In this document: one piece after another, positions 1 to 8,500 of the stretch | Numbering within the stretch: position 1 is the first letter of the stretch | How the letters are laid out: each line of letters opens with the position of its first letter | Assembly: GCA_029287335.1 (NCBI GenBank) | Contig: JARFRI010000389.1 | Span: 1 to 12,267, forward strand | Direction of reading: 5' to 3' | Length of the DNA stretch: 12,267 nucleotides | Origin: Phycisphaera sp. | GTDB lineage: Bacteria; Planctomycetota; Phycisphaerae; Phycisphaerales; Phycisphaeraceae | Made by a program: the position numbers and the translations under genes | The notes under the pieces: generated by a model | Seen by the model: the letters and a program-made list of their open reading frames with translations, nothing else | Told to the model about the DNA's origin: nothing | The model's database searches: none

Positions 1-165
1 GAAGATCAGCAGCATGGAGAACATGCTGAAGCCGGGCTGCTCTGGGTCTTTGGCACCATCAACCGGGGCCACGCCATCCGCGGGCGCGGCGGTCGACTCG
101 GTCACGCCGGTTTCGGGCTGGGCCAGGAGCAGGGGTTGTCCATTCAAGGCAAGCACTTGGTGCAT
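1..165 (-). CDS. yajC: YajC, preprotein translocase accessory subunit (N-terminal part, cut by window edge)
   Basis: Only the first 55 codons are present; the frame is still open at base 1. The N-terminus is a weakly hydrophobic stretch, then an Ala/Pro/Asp/Gly-rich linker at about residues 20-44, then the beginning of a membrane segment ending in SMFSMLLIF. YajC proteins are small, with one N-terminal membrane helix of this type, and associate with SecD-SecF at the SecYEG channel. The main support is position: it lies 62 bases downstream of tgt on the same strand, the classical tgt-yajC-secD-secF order. The start is the ATG at 163-165. No clear Shine-Dalgarno site precedes it, so the exact start is not certain. 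The linker before the helix is longer than in the E. coli protein. The diagnostic part after the helix lies outside the window. Confidence 0.72.
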   Translation of the reverse strand, partial: MHQVLALNGQPLLLAQPETGVTESTAAPADGVAPVDGAKDPEQPGFSMFSMLLIF

Positions 166-227
166 TGTCAAAACTCGTATTCAAAAGTTGCGCGTCAGCA
201 GCCGGAGCACGTCGCCCCTGCCGCCGC

Positions 228-1379
228 TCAGCCAAGACCAGCCACCGGCCAGTCCTCAGCGAGCGAGGACCACGCATTGTGAGCGATCGCCGCCCGGATG
301 TCCAACATGAGCCGTTGAAAGTGCCTCAGATTGTGCAGGCTCACCAGATTGCACCCCAGCATCTCACCGGCCTTAAACAGGTGGTGCAGGTACGACCGGC
401 TATACCCCCCACCGCACGCCGCACAGTCGCAGCCCGGCTCGATCGGCCCCGCGTCATCCTTATGGGACGCATTACGCAGCTTCACCACCCCCCGCTGACC
501 AAACGCGTAGCCCTTGCGCCCGTTCCGCGTCGGCAGCACGCAGTCAAACATGTCCACCCCCGCACGAACCGCCGCGACGATGTCCCGCTCATAGCCCACC
601 CCCATCAGATACCTCGGCTTGTCGACTGGCAGCTTCGGGGCCGTATGTTCGACAATGGCGTGAATCAATTCCGGGGATTCGCCCACCGCCACCCCGCCGA
701 TCGCGTAGCCCGGGCTGTCGAACGCGCAGACCCGATCGATGCACCAGTCGCGCTGATCCAGATCCGTCCCGCCCTGCACGATGGGGAAGAGCGCTTGTTG
801 TTGATCGCGCCCGCTGTCGTGGTGCGTCTTGATGCAGCGTTCCAGCCACAGCAATGTCCGCTCGTTGGCGACGCGTACGCGCTGAGCGTATGCCGCAGCG
901 TCGCCGGGGAACGTGTTGCTGGCTGGCGGGCAATCGTCAAAGGCCATGATGATGTCCGCGCCCAGCTCGTGCTGGACCTGCATCGAGCGCTCCGGCGGCA
1001 GATCAATCATCGCGCCATCCAAGTGGCTCTTAAACCGCACACCCGCATCCGTGATCTTGTTCATCTCCGCGAGCGAGAAAACCTGAAAGCCGCCCGAGTC
1101 GGTGAGCATCGGGCCCTGCCAGCGCGTCCATTGTTGTAGGCCGGCGTGCCTGGCGATGAGCTCGCTGCCGGGCCGGAGCATGAGGTGGTAGGTGTTGCCG
1201 AGGATGATCTGCGAGCCAGTCGTGCGAACCTGATCAGGCGTCAGGCCTTTGACCGTGCCCTGCGTGCCTACCGGCATAAAGGCCGGCGTATCGAACGAGC
1301 CATGCGGCGTCGTCACCCGGCCAACGCGGGCATGGGTGGTTTCGTCTTGCTTGAGTATGTCGTAGGTCAATGCGGGCAT
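228..1379 (-). CDS. tgt: Queuine/preQ1 tRNA-ribosyltransferase (tRNA-guanine transglycosylase)
   Basis: This 383-residue protein has the length and all landmarks of bacterial Tgt, the cytoplasmic enzyme that replaces guanine 34 with preQ1 in the GUN anticodons of tRNA-Asp, -Asn, -His and -Tyr during queuosine synthesis. Visible motifs are DSGGFQVFSL, with the catalytic Asp at residue 94; MAFDDC, with the base-recognition Asp at 148; VQGG with Gln 202; and GGVAVGE at about 228-234. The nucleophilic Asp is at 279 in MFDCVLPTRNGRKG. The zinc site is Cys 317, 319 and 322 plus His 349. Val 232 in the GGVAVGE loop fits the bacterial, preQ1-using type. The ATG start gives the normal N-terminus; GTGAGGT lies about 15 bases upstream as a distant, weak ribosome site. 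It is followed by yajC with a 62-base gap and no visible terminator, so the two are probably cotranscribed. Confidence 0.97.
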   Translation of the reverse strand: MPALTYDILKQDETTHARVGRVTTPHGSFDTPAFMPVGTQGTVKGLTPDQVRTTGSQIILGNTYHLMLRPGSELIARHAGLQQWTRWQGPMLTDSGGFQVFSLAEMNKITDAGVRFKSHLDGAMIDLPPERSMQVQHELGADIIMAFDDCPPASNTFPGDAAAYAQRVRVANERTLLWLERCIKTHHDSGRDQQQALFPIVQGGTDLDQRDWCIDRVCAFDSPGYAIGGVAVGESPELIHAIVEHTAPKLPVDKPRYLMGVGYERDIVAAVRAGVDMFDCVLPTRNGRKGYAFGQRGVVKLRNASHKDDAGPIEPGCDCAACGGGYSRSYLHHLFKAGEMLGCNLVSLHNLRHFQRLMLDIRAAIAHNAWSSLAEDWPVAGLG

Positions 1380-1398
1380 GAGCGGAAGATGTTACCTC

Positions 1399-1422
1399 AC
1401 GCAAAGGCGCGGTGACGCAAAG
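1399..1422. repeat. Pair of ACGCAAAG direct repeats between tgt and the rhomboid gene
   Basis: The octamer ACGCAAAG occurs at 1399-1406 and again at 1415-1422, separated by GCGCGGTG, all inside the 48-base gap between the end of the rhomboid gene and the tgt start. Similar short motifs built on CGCAAAG are, to my recollection, frequent in intergenic DNA of many environmental bacteria, so this may be a copy of such a dispersed element. It also occupies the region where the tgt ribosome site should be. Confidence 0.5.
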
Positions 1423-1427
1423 CTACA

Positions 1428-2285
1428 TCAACCCCCGCGCAGCCGATCCGTATCCTGCTGCAGGATTTTCTTCTCTCGGCCAGACAACGACTGCAACCCT
1501 TTCTCCGATACCTTTTCGAGGATGCGATCGACCTCTTCTCGTGTCGCTTGTTGTTTCTTGACCTTCTTCTCGTACCTGCCCCGGGTGTAGCCGGCCTGGA
1601 TCGCCTGGGGTGAGAGGCGGTCGGCCCAGTTCAGCAGCCCCGGGCGCTTGACGAGGAAGAAGCCCAGGCCGGCCCCCGCGAGGTGCGCTGCGTTGCCGCC
1701 GTCGTTATTGCCGATCAATGCCGAGAAAAACGAAATCCCAAGGAACACCAACGCCATCGTGCGCAGTGTCATCGGGATCGGCGGGAAGAGTAGCTGCACA
1801 CGCTGATGCGGGAAGAGCGTCGCCGCGCCGATCAAAATCCCGTACAGCGCACCCGACGCACCCACGAGGCCGGCTTGCGGATGGATGACCCCCGCATAAA
1901 CCAGCACGATCATCGGCAGCGCGCCGCAAACACCACACAACAGATAGAACGCGATGAACCGTCTGCTGCCCCACCACTGCTCCATCATCGGGCCGAAGAA
2001 GTAGAGCCCGATCATATTAAAGAGCACATGAAAGAAATCGAAGTGAAGAAACTGGTAGGTCACCAATCGCCAAACTTGGAAGCCCTCAACCGCCTGAACA
2101 ATATTGAAGTTGCCCCAAGACGAGAGATACCGCGTGGCCCCGACGCGCGAGCCCCCGCCGAGCATCGCGTCGATGAGGAAGATGACGCAGTTGATCCCGA
2201 TTAGCCACAACACCACCGAGCCGCTCCGCATTCGACCCATCGGCGCGCCGCCGTCCTGGTTGTAGTGTCGGTCTTGGTAGCCCAT
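1428..2285 (-). CDS. Rhomboid family intramembrane serine protease (paralog 2, with C-terminal extension)
   Basis: A 285-residue polytopic membrane protein of the rhomboid family, which cleaves transmembrane helices of substrate proteins within the bilayer. The catalytic pair is visible: Ser 144 in VGASGALYG and His 201 in GNAAHLAGAGLG. The HxxxN motif of the second helix is HVLFN at residues 86-90, and WRLVTYQFLH at 72-81 is typical of the segment before it. About six hydrophobic segments span residues 22-212. After the last helix comes a soluble tail (about 213-285) rich in Lys, Arg and Glu, with the pattern VDRILEKVSEKGLQSLS. Similar tails occur in a group of bacterial rhomboids and probably bind a partner or fold as a small helical domain. 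It lies 52 bases downstream of a second rhomboid gene. The ATG at 2285 has no good ribosome site; Met 16 (ATG preceded by AGGACGG) is an alternative start. Confidence 0.93.
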   Translation of the reverse strand: MGYQDRHYNQDGGAPMGRMRSGSVVLWLIGINCVIFLIDAMLGGGSRVGATRYLSSWGNFNIVQAVEGFQVWRLVTYQFLHFDFFHVLFNMIGLYFFGPMMEQWWGSRRFIAFYLLCGVCGALPMIVLVYAGVIHPQAGLVGASGALYGILIGAATLFPHQRVQLLFPPIPMTLRTMALVFLGISFFSALIGNNDGGNAAHLAGAGLGFFLVKRPGLLNWADRLSPQAIQAGYTRGRYEKKVKKQQATREEVDRILEKVSEKGLQSLSGREKKILQQDTDRLRGG

Positions 2286-2326
2286 GGTCAGTTACTCGGT
2301 CAGATTCGATTCACGCCTGCATACTA

Positions 2327-2352
2327 AACGACGCGAATCACCCCGCGTCGTT
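2327..2352 (-). terminator. Perfect 9-bp hairpin over the stop codon of the upstream rhomboid gene
   Basis: The arms AACGACGCG (2327-2335) and CGCGTCGTT (2344-2352) pair perfectly around an 8-base loop. The loop contains most of the TGA stop codon of the rhomboid gene that ends at 2338. Read on the minus strand, the stem is followed by only a few T residues (GTTTAG), so it is at best a weak intrinsic terminator. It could instead act as an attenuator or as an mRNA-stabilising hairpin between the two rhomboid cistrons. Confidence 0.5.
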
Positions 2353-3084
2353 GTTCGCTTCATTGCCCGGCGGATTCAACCTCGGCCCGTTCCTGTCTAA
2401 AAAATCCAGCGACCACGGCCGCTTCACCAGCAGGTACCCAAAGATCGCCCCGCCCAGGTGCGCCGCGTTGCCGCCGACGTTGTACCCGACAAACATCGAC
2501 CCGATCGACAGGGCAATAAAGACGATGGCGAGTTTACGGACGGTGACCCACATGGGCGGGATGATGAGTTTGACTTCGTCTTTGGGATACAGCATCGCCG
2601 AGGCGACAAGCACGCCGAAGATCGAGCCGGAGGCCCCAACCAGCCATGCGTTTTGCCCGTTGATCAGCGCGGGGTCGAACGCGAACATCGCCATGAGCCA
2701 GGCCCCGCAAGCCCCGCAGAGCAGATAGAACGCGAGGAAGCGCCTAGGCCCCCACCACTTCTCGATGAGCGGGCCAAAGACATACAGCGCCATCATGTTC
2801 ATGCCCAGGTGCAGATACCCGCCGTGCAGGAACTGATACGTGAACAGCCGCCAGAACTCGTAGCCGTTGATGCCCTGGGGCACGTTGAAGTTGCCGTAGT
2901 ACGTGAGCAGGCCAATCACCTTCGTCTGCCCGCTAGGGTCCACGACCTGGACGGGGAAGATCTTATTGATCGCAAACAGCACGATGCTCAGCCCGATCAG
3001 CCAACGCACCACCACCGACTCGTTGAGCGTGGGCAGCGGCTGCTCATTGGCTTTCGTTTTGAAGTTCTTATCCGATTCGGGCAT
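2338..3084 (-). CDS. Rhomboid family intramembrane serine protease (paralog 1)
   Basis: A 248-residue rhomboid protease with all key elements. Counting from the ATG at 3084, Ser 152 is in VGASGSIFG, His 209 is in GNAAHLGGAIFG, and the HxxxN motif HLGMN covers residues 92-96. A polar cytoplasmic leader of about 22 residues (MPESDKNFKTKANEQ) precedes the first helix, and six hydrophobic segments follow up to about residue 222. The short tail is Pro/Asn-rich and lacks the helical extension of its neighbour. The two paralogs share landmarks throughout (VVRWLIG/VVLWLIG, YGNFN/WGNFN, FYLLCG, VKRP), so they look like a tandem duplication that has since diverged. Two starts are possible: GTG at 3087 or ATG at 3084. 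The ATG is preferred; the only ribosome-site-like sequence, GAAGG, lies about 17 bases upstream. The gene begins 33 bases after the oxidoreductase gene and may be read through from it. Confidence 0.94.
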   Translation of the reverse strand: MPESDKNFKTKANEQPLPTLNESVVVRWLIGLSIVLFAINKIFPVQVVDPSGQTKVIGLLTYYGNFNVPQGINGYEFWRLFTYQFLHGGYLHLGMNMMALYVFGPLIEKWWGPRRFLAFYLLCGACGAWLMAMFAFDPALINGQNAWLVGASGSIFGVLVASAMLYPKDEVKLIIPPMWVTVRKLAIVFIALSIGSMFVGYNVGGNAAHLGGAIFGYLLVKRPWSLDFLDRNGPRLNPPGNEANNDAG

Positions 3085-3117
3085 CACGAGATTGTAAAGC
3101 CTTCAGCAGGCGACGCG

Positions 3118-4272
3118 TTATACGGGCGGCTGTGTCTTGTGTAGCGTCGGATAGTCCACGTACCCCTCGGCCCCTCCGCCGTAGAACGTCGAGCCATCGG
3201 GTTCGTTGTAGGGCCCACCTTGGGCGATCCGCTCAGGCAAGTCCGGATTGGCAATGAACAAGCGACCAAACGCGACCGCGTCGGCTCGGCCATCTGCCAG
3301 CCACTGCTCCGCTTCGTCAGGCGTAAACCCGCCATTGGCGATGAAAGGGCCATCGAACGCCTCACGCATCGCAACGAGGATCGCCCCGGCACGATCGGAC
3401 AGGCCAGGGTCGCCGGCATCATGACTATTGGCCCGGACCACGTGCAGGTACGCCAGGCCCTTGCCCGCGATCGACTTCGCCGCGGCGGGGTACAGCTTCT
3501 CAGGCTCATCGTCATAACTATCGTTCGCCCCGCCGATCGGTGTCATCCGCACGCCGACCTGCCCGGGGTCAATGACCTCGCAGATCGCATCGACGACCTC
3601 GCCCATGAGTCGGATGCGGTTCTCGATCGGCCCGCCGTATTGATCGGTCCGTTTGTTGACCGACGAGCGCATGAATTGATCGAGCAGGTAGCCGTTGGCC
3701 GCGTGCAACTCGACGCCGTCGAACCCCGCCTCCATTGCGCATCGCGCCGCGTGCTTGTAGTCTTCGATCAGCCGAGGGATCTCGTCCAACTCAAGCGCCC
3801 GCGACTCGGGGTACTCGGGCTTGGCATCCTCGCCGTTAAGCTCCGCGACGTACGCATGGCCCGCGGGCTTGTACGGACTGGACGAAACGGGCAGCGCACC
3901 ATCCTGAAAGATCGGGTGCGACACCGCGCCGACGTGCCAGAGCTGACACACGATCCGACCGCCCGCATTGTGTACCGCGTCGGTCACGAGCCGCCAACCA
4001 TCAATATGCGCTTGCGTAAAAATGCCGGGCGTGTGGGCGTAGCCCTGGCCTTCCTGACTAATCTGTGTCGCCTCGGAAACAATCAATCCCGCACAAGCCC
4101 GCTGGGCGTAGTACAACGCATGCAACGGCGTCTGCGTGTTCTCCGGCATCGCCGATCGGCAACGCGTGAGCGGGGCCATGATCACCCGGTTATCGATCGC
4201 GAGGTTGCCTAGCGTTGCGCGTTGCAGCAGCGGCGACGCTTGTGCGGATACGTTTTGAGTTTGCTGAGTCAT
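3118..4272 (-). CDS. Old Yellow Enzyme family FMN-dependent ene-reductase (alkene reductase)
   Basis: A 384-residue single-domain TIM barrel of the Old Yellow Enzyme/NemA type, a cytoplasmic FMN flavoprotein that uses NAD(P)H to reduce activated C=C bonds such as enones, maleimides or nitro compounds. The family signature is clear: MAPLTRCRS with Thr 36 near the flavin, QLWHVG at 110-115, and GVELHAANGYLLDQF. In the last, His 190 and Asn 193 are the substrate-binding pair and Tyr 195 the likely proton donor. Arg 242 (VGVRMTP) and Arg 337 (VAFGRLFIANPDL) fit FMN phosphate and isoalloxazine contacts. The His/Asn pair places it with the classical OYE1-like group rather than the His/His group of PETN reductase. 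AGGA lies 11 bases before the ATG. An aldo/keto reductase lies upstream on the same strand, suggesting shared work on reactive electrophiles. The natural substrate cannot be read from the sequence. Confidence 0.95.
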   Translation of the reverse strand: MTQQTQNVSAQASPLLQRATLGNLAIDNRVIMAPLTRCRSAMPENTQTPLHALYYAQRACAGLIVSEATQISQEGQGYAHTPGIFTQAHIDGWRLVTDAVHNAGGRIVCQLWHVGAVSHPIFQDGALPVSSSPYKPAGHAYVAELNGEDAKPEYPESRALELDEIPRLIEDYKHAARCAMEAGFDGVELHAANGYLLDQFMRSSVNKRTDQYGGPIENRIRLMGEVVDAICEVIDPGQVGVRMTPIGGANDSYDDEPEKLYPAAAKSIAGKGLAYLHVVRANSHDAGDPGLSDRAGAILVAMREAFDGPFIANGGFTPDEAEQWLADGRADAVAFGRLFIANPDLPERIAQGGPYNEPDGSTFYGGGAEGYVDYPTLHKTQPPV

Positions 4273-4306
4273 CGGACTGGGTTTCCTATCAATCAGAATA
4301 CTTAAT

Positions 4307-4334
4307 AAAAAAACGCACGCGTACGCATGCGTTT
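4307..4334 (-). terminator. Rho-independent terminator-like hairpin after the aldo/keto reductase gene
   Basis: On the minus strand AAACGCA, a 10-base loop and TGCGTTT form a 7-bp stem (arms at 4328-4334 and 4311-4317). The second arm runs directly into T residues, giving seven consecutive T's (4313-4307) before ATTAAG. It lies 22 bases past the aldo/keto reductase stop and 34 bases before the flavoprotein start. It would end or attenuate the reductase transcript ahead of the flavoprotein gene. The stem is short and has alternative pairings (GCGTACGC is itself palindromic), so strength is uncertain. Confidence 0.65.
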
Positions 4335-4356
4335 GAGTATCAGTTTAGGCTCAGAA

Positions 4357-5439
4357 TCAGGAGTGCGACGCCAACGCCGGCGCAACATACTGGCTGCGCA
4401 CCGCGCCGCCCTCGGCGAAGGTCGACTTATGATCGCACGGATGCGCCTCTGGACCCAGGCCGAAGTCGTCCTGGTACCAAGCGTCGATCTGCTTGAGCAC
4501 ATCGTCGGGCAGCTTCGTCCCGTCGCAGCCGATCGCGTAATCCTTCACATCCTCAATACTCAAGATATTCGGCTCAACACTGACAAAGCCTGGCTGACTG
4601 GCCAGCCAACGCATCGAAAACTGCCGAAGATTCAGACCGAGATCATGCGCAAGCGGGCGAACCATCTCGTTCTTCTTTAGCCCATAGACAAGCCAGTTGC
4701 GGTCGCGGAACTTGCGGTGGTCCTTCTCGGGGAACTGGTGGTCGGCAGACTTAAACTCGTCATCCAGGATGCCCGAGTTGGTGGGGACACGCGCGATCAC
4801 CCCGCCCTTGCCCGTGTGCTCACATATCTCGCCGAGCTCTCGGCCAAGCTCCTGCTCGTACATGTTGTAAACGGTCTGTGCCGTCGCCGCGCCGTACTTG
4901 AGCAGGCCGTCATGGCCTTCTTCGCGCCAGCCGATCGCCGGGCCCAGCGCAACGCCCCACTCCTTGATCTTGCCCTGTTTTTTGAGCAAGTCCATCGTGC
5001 CCAGCAGCTCGTCGTTGTAGTGGTGGTGGCGGATGTTGTGGGCCTGGTACAGATCGATGCAGTCGATGCCCATGTGCTCAAGCGACTTCTCGCACTCGGC
5101 AAGGATCGCGTCGCGGGAGAAGTCCTGCTTGCGTTCGCGGTGGCTGCCCTCTTCGCCGGGGTCGGAGACGAGGTCGTAGCCGAACTTCGTGGAGATGACC
5201 AGGTTGTCTCGGCCGGCGTAGGCAATCGTGTCCTTCATCAGCTTCTCAGCACGCCAGTTGCCGTAGGCCGGGGCGGTGTCAGAGAACGTGACGCCGTGGT
5301 CGTAGGCCTGGGTCTGGTTGGTGATCGCGTCTTCGTCGGAGATATCGATCAACCAGTTGACGCCGAAGGTGAAGTTACCGAAGGCCAAGAGGGAGACGGA
5401 CAGGTCGGTGCCGGGGATGGTGCGTTGTTCGATAGCCAT
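4357..5439 (-). CDS. Aldo/keto reductase
   Basis: A 360-residue NAD(P)H-dependent oxidoreductase of the aldo/keto reductase superfamily, a cytoplasmic TIM-barrel enzyme reducing aldehydes and ketones. The catalytic tetrad is present: Asp 54 and Tyr 59 in SDTAPAYGNW, Lys 85 in VISTKFG, and His 134 in DLYQAHNI. The C-terminal half has the expected WGVALGPAIGW and AQTVYNMYEQE strands, and a cofactor region around MRWLASQPGFVSVEP. His-rich NIRHHHYND at 136-143 is unusual but lies in a loop. I place the start at the ATG at 5439 (MAIEQRTIPG), because the family fold begins there. An open extension of 28 codons to 5523 exists, but its sequence (FDHRRNKTPQSFDWNIKI) is unlike the family. That extension would also begin almost at the predicted transcription start. 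The ribosome site is weak (GGA about 11 bases upstream). The specific substrate is unknown. Confidence 0.93.
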   Translation of the reverse strand: MAIEQRTIPGTDLSVSLLAFGNFTFGVNWLIDISDEDAITNQTQAYDHGVTFSDTAPAYGNWRAEKLMKDTIAYAGRDNLVISTKFGYDLVSDPGEEGSHRERKQDFSRDAILAECEKSLEHMGIDCIDLYQAHNIRHHHYNDELLGTMDLLKKQGKIKEWGVALGPAIGWREEGHDGLLKYGAATAQTVYNMYEQELGRELGEICEHTGKGGVIARVPTNSGILDDEFKSADHQFPEKDHRKFRDRNWLVYGLKKNEMVRPLAHDLGLNLRQFSMRWLASQPGFVSVEPNILSIEDVKDYAIGCDGTKLPDDVLKQIDAWYQDDFGLGPEAHPCDHKSTFAEGGAVRSQYVAPALASHS

Positions 5440-5534
5440 GATTTTTATATTCCAATCAAAAGACTGAGGGGTCTTATTTCTGCGATGATCAAACAGACGT
5501 CCAGCGGACTGTGCCCGTTTCATGTGAACTGTAA

Positions 5535-5562
5535 ATTATAGTGCCGCCCGATCGCGTTGCAG
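5535..5562 (-). promoter_or_regulatory. Predicted sigma-70-type promoter for the aldo/keto reductase
   Basis: The minus strand carries a perfect TATAAT (5540-5535). A partial -35 element, CTGCAA, lies at 5562-5557 with a 16-base spacer; it matches TTGACA at three of six bases. Transcription would start near 5528, giving a leader of about 90 bases before the ATG at 5439. The leader holds a small AAGAC/GTCTT hairpin at 5460-5475. The promoter sits in the 142-base gap after the 1057-residue protein gene, marking the start of a new transcription unit. Confidence 0.55.
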
Positions 5563-5581
5563 CCGATTAACGATCCGCAAC

Positions 5582-8500
5582 TCACTCCGCAGCGGGCTCT
5601 TCTTCAGCCGGCTCCTCGACCGGCGCGACACCGGGCGCGGGCTGGAGACGTTCGACGCCGCCGTTGCGTTTGATGATGATCTCGAAGTTTTCTTCGAAGT
5701 CGGGTCCGCCGAGGTTTTCATCTACGTTGTAGAGCATACGGGCGCGCTTGGGGATGGACTTGGCGGGATCGCCGCCGGCCGCATCCATCAGCTCGAAGAT
5801 CGCCAGCCAGGCCTCCCAGTACGGCGCGGGCTTCTCGTTGCGCGGGTTGTAGTACTGCACGATCTTGGAGAAGTGGCCCATCGCCGCTTCGTAGTGCTCG
5901 GCCTTCTTGTTTTGCTTGAACACGGATAGGTGTGCCTTGCCGGTGCGGAGCAGGATGTTGAACGTGTTGGGAAAGAGCTCAAGGATCGGCTCCATGATGC
6001 TCAGTGCCTCCTTGCCCCGGCCCGCGAGCATCAGCGACTCGGCCAGCGGCATCTGGTAGGCCGCCATCTTCTTCTCGTCGAAGCCCTGCTTGCCGGCCCA
6101 CTGCACGAGCAACTCGCCCAGGTCCACTGCCGCGTTGGCAAAGAAGCGGATGTTCTCTTGTGCCTGCTCTTTCTGCAGATTAAACGCCGCCGCCTCGATC
6201 GCGCGCTTCTCGCGGTCGATCTCGGCACGGATCCGCTGCAACACGCCGTTGACCACCGCCGCCGCCACGTCCGGCGACTGCTCCATCATCACCTCGGCCT
6301 GCTTGGCCATCTCATTGGTCCGCTTGGCATCCAGCAGCGTCAGGATGCGCTGCTCCTGGGCCGACTGGACCAGGCCATGCAACGTCGCCACCGCACCCTC
6401 GGGGCTGGCTTGCAGCGCGGCCAGGTCGGCATACGGGCCCATCGGGTCGTACTGGGTCTCAAAGCCCTTGAGCATCTCCATCGCTTTGTCAGTGTTGCCC
6501 GCGTCCGCTTCCATCCCCGCGAGAACAACCCGGCAGGCACCCAGCGCCGTTGCCGCCGCAAAACGCTGCGAGGGCTGCGTCGCGTTCTTCGCCTCGTCAT
6601 CGGCATCGATCACGACCAGCTCGGCTTCTTCAACAATCCTGTCGCGCTTGCGCGTGATGTCTTCTTTCAACGCGTCGTGCAGTTGTTGCCAGAGCAGCTT
6701 ATTCTCGTTGAACTCGATGATCTGCTGCGCGTTGAGCCCGTCCGGCGGGTTGTTCAATGGCTTGGTGGCGATCATCAGCCGAAGCTTGTCCGCCTGGCTT
6801 CGGTAGCTGCGGTGCAGGGCATAGACCATCTGCCGCTTGGCCTGGAAGTAGTCGCGATGGGTGCTGGGCAGGCCGTTGTAGACCTTCGCCGCCTGTTCAA
6901 GATCGCCGACCTTTTCGTACAAGTGGAAGCCCGCGTACAAGCGGTTGTCATGGGCCGCTTGAGACTGTGGCCAGCGCTCGTTGAGCAGCTCGAACGCGTC
7001 TTTATAGGTGGCGCGCAGTGCGGGCTCACGGATGCTTTCTTTGTTCAATACATTATCCACAGGCAGCAGCAGCCCAACCGCAAACGTGAGCGCCTGCTCG
7101 CCCTGCTCGGCTTCGGGGACACGCACCGGCACGGATAGCCAGGTCTGGGCAACCTTGAAGTACGGCTGCCAACCGATCTTGCCGTCGTTGAGCGCCTTCT
7201 CGAGCTCGGCCAGCCAGTACTGGTTCGTGCCGAGGTTAAACAGGCCACGCCCCAACAGCGGACCCGCTTCCATTTCTTCGCCCACGAGCGTGGTGTTGAA
7301 CTTGACCGCGCGGTTCAGCAGCGTCTGGGCGGCCCCGATCTGCTCGTTGATCTGTGTACGCCAGCGCTCGGCCTCGGCAGGGATCGCCGGGGGCGTTTGC
7401 ATCGACGCCGCCACCGCGGCCTGCGCTAGACCCGCGCCTTGGCTGGTGAGCTGCTCGCCGATGCCCATCCGTACCGTCGCGGGGAGCGAGGACGGGTCGG
7501 TCTCGTCGCCCACGGCTTCGGCCCAGCGGGTGAAGAGCATCTGCTTGAACCGGGCGTCGGGCCCATCGATCAGCGGGATGTAGGCCTTCTCGTAGGCCTG
7601 TGCGATCTTCGCCTGATCGCCCTTTGCTTCCTTTGTCAGGATCCGGAAGTGCAGGTCCGCCGCGAGCAGGCGCGAGACGACCGTTGGGTCGGATTGGACG
7701 TACTGGTGCGAGCCCATCCCTTCGAGGATGGTCTCAGCGATGTCCAACTCGCCGCCGTTCCATCGGCCGACCGCTTTGCCCAGCGTGGCGAGGTAGCCGT
7801 GCCAGGTGCTTGCGCTTTCACTGATGACTTTTTCAAGGTAGACCTCGACGCCGTCGTCGATGTCATTGATGTTGCTCGACCAGACCAGCGTCTTGCCGCT
7901 GAGCAGCTTTGCGGTGAGTTGGGTCCGCTCATCGGTTGCCAGCGCGGCACTGCACTCGTCGATGACTCGGCTTCGCAGACGGTCCTTCTCGCCTTTCGCG
8001 TCAGCGCGTTGGCCTCGGACGATGTTGCCGGCCTTAAAGTAAGCGTGGTCATTGGGCAGGATCGATACGCCGTGCGCCGCGTGAGCCAGCCAGTACGGGT
8101 TGTTGATCGAGGTGTAGTCCTGGAGCTTGAACCAGATCTGCTTCTCTTCGAGTTCGCCACGCAACCCCGCGTTGCCGCCCACGCGGTTGGGCAGCTCGCT
8201 CAGGCGGTTGGACGCGTCCATCGTCGCCGTCAAGGCCTCGATCATCGCCGACTCATACGCTTCTATTTGTTCGTCACTGGGCAGGCCAAACTCGTAGTGC
8301 CAGAGCACGTTCTGGAAGTACCGGGGCAGGTACCGGTCGATCAGCATCTCCGCGAAATCGGTCTGCCAGATGGGCATCCGCTCATCGCTGGGGTTGTCGG
8401 CGATCAACTGCCGCTGGGCCGCGAGCAGCTGCTTAAAGGTCTCTCGGCTTTCCACAAACAACTTGTTGGCTTGGGCGTAGTCCTGGGCTTGGCTGGCCTG

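Noticed and set aside
165..1139. 324-codon plus-strand open frame opposite tgt
   Set aside because: It is antisense to a well-supported tgt gene and its translation is Arg/Val/His-rich with no family signature, as expected for a GC-rich shadow frame.
5440..5523. 28-residue N-terminal extension of the aldo/keto reductase
   Set aside because: The extension does not resemble the family and would begin within a few bases of the predicted transcription start; the family fold begins at the ATG at 5439.
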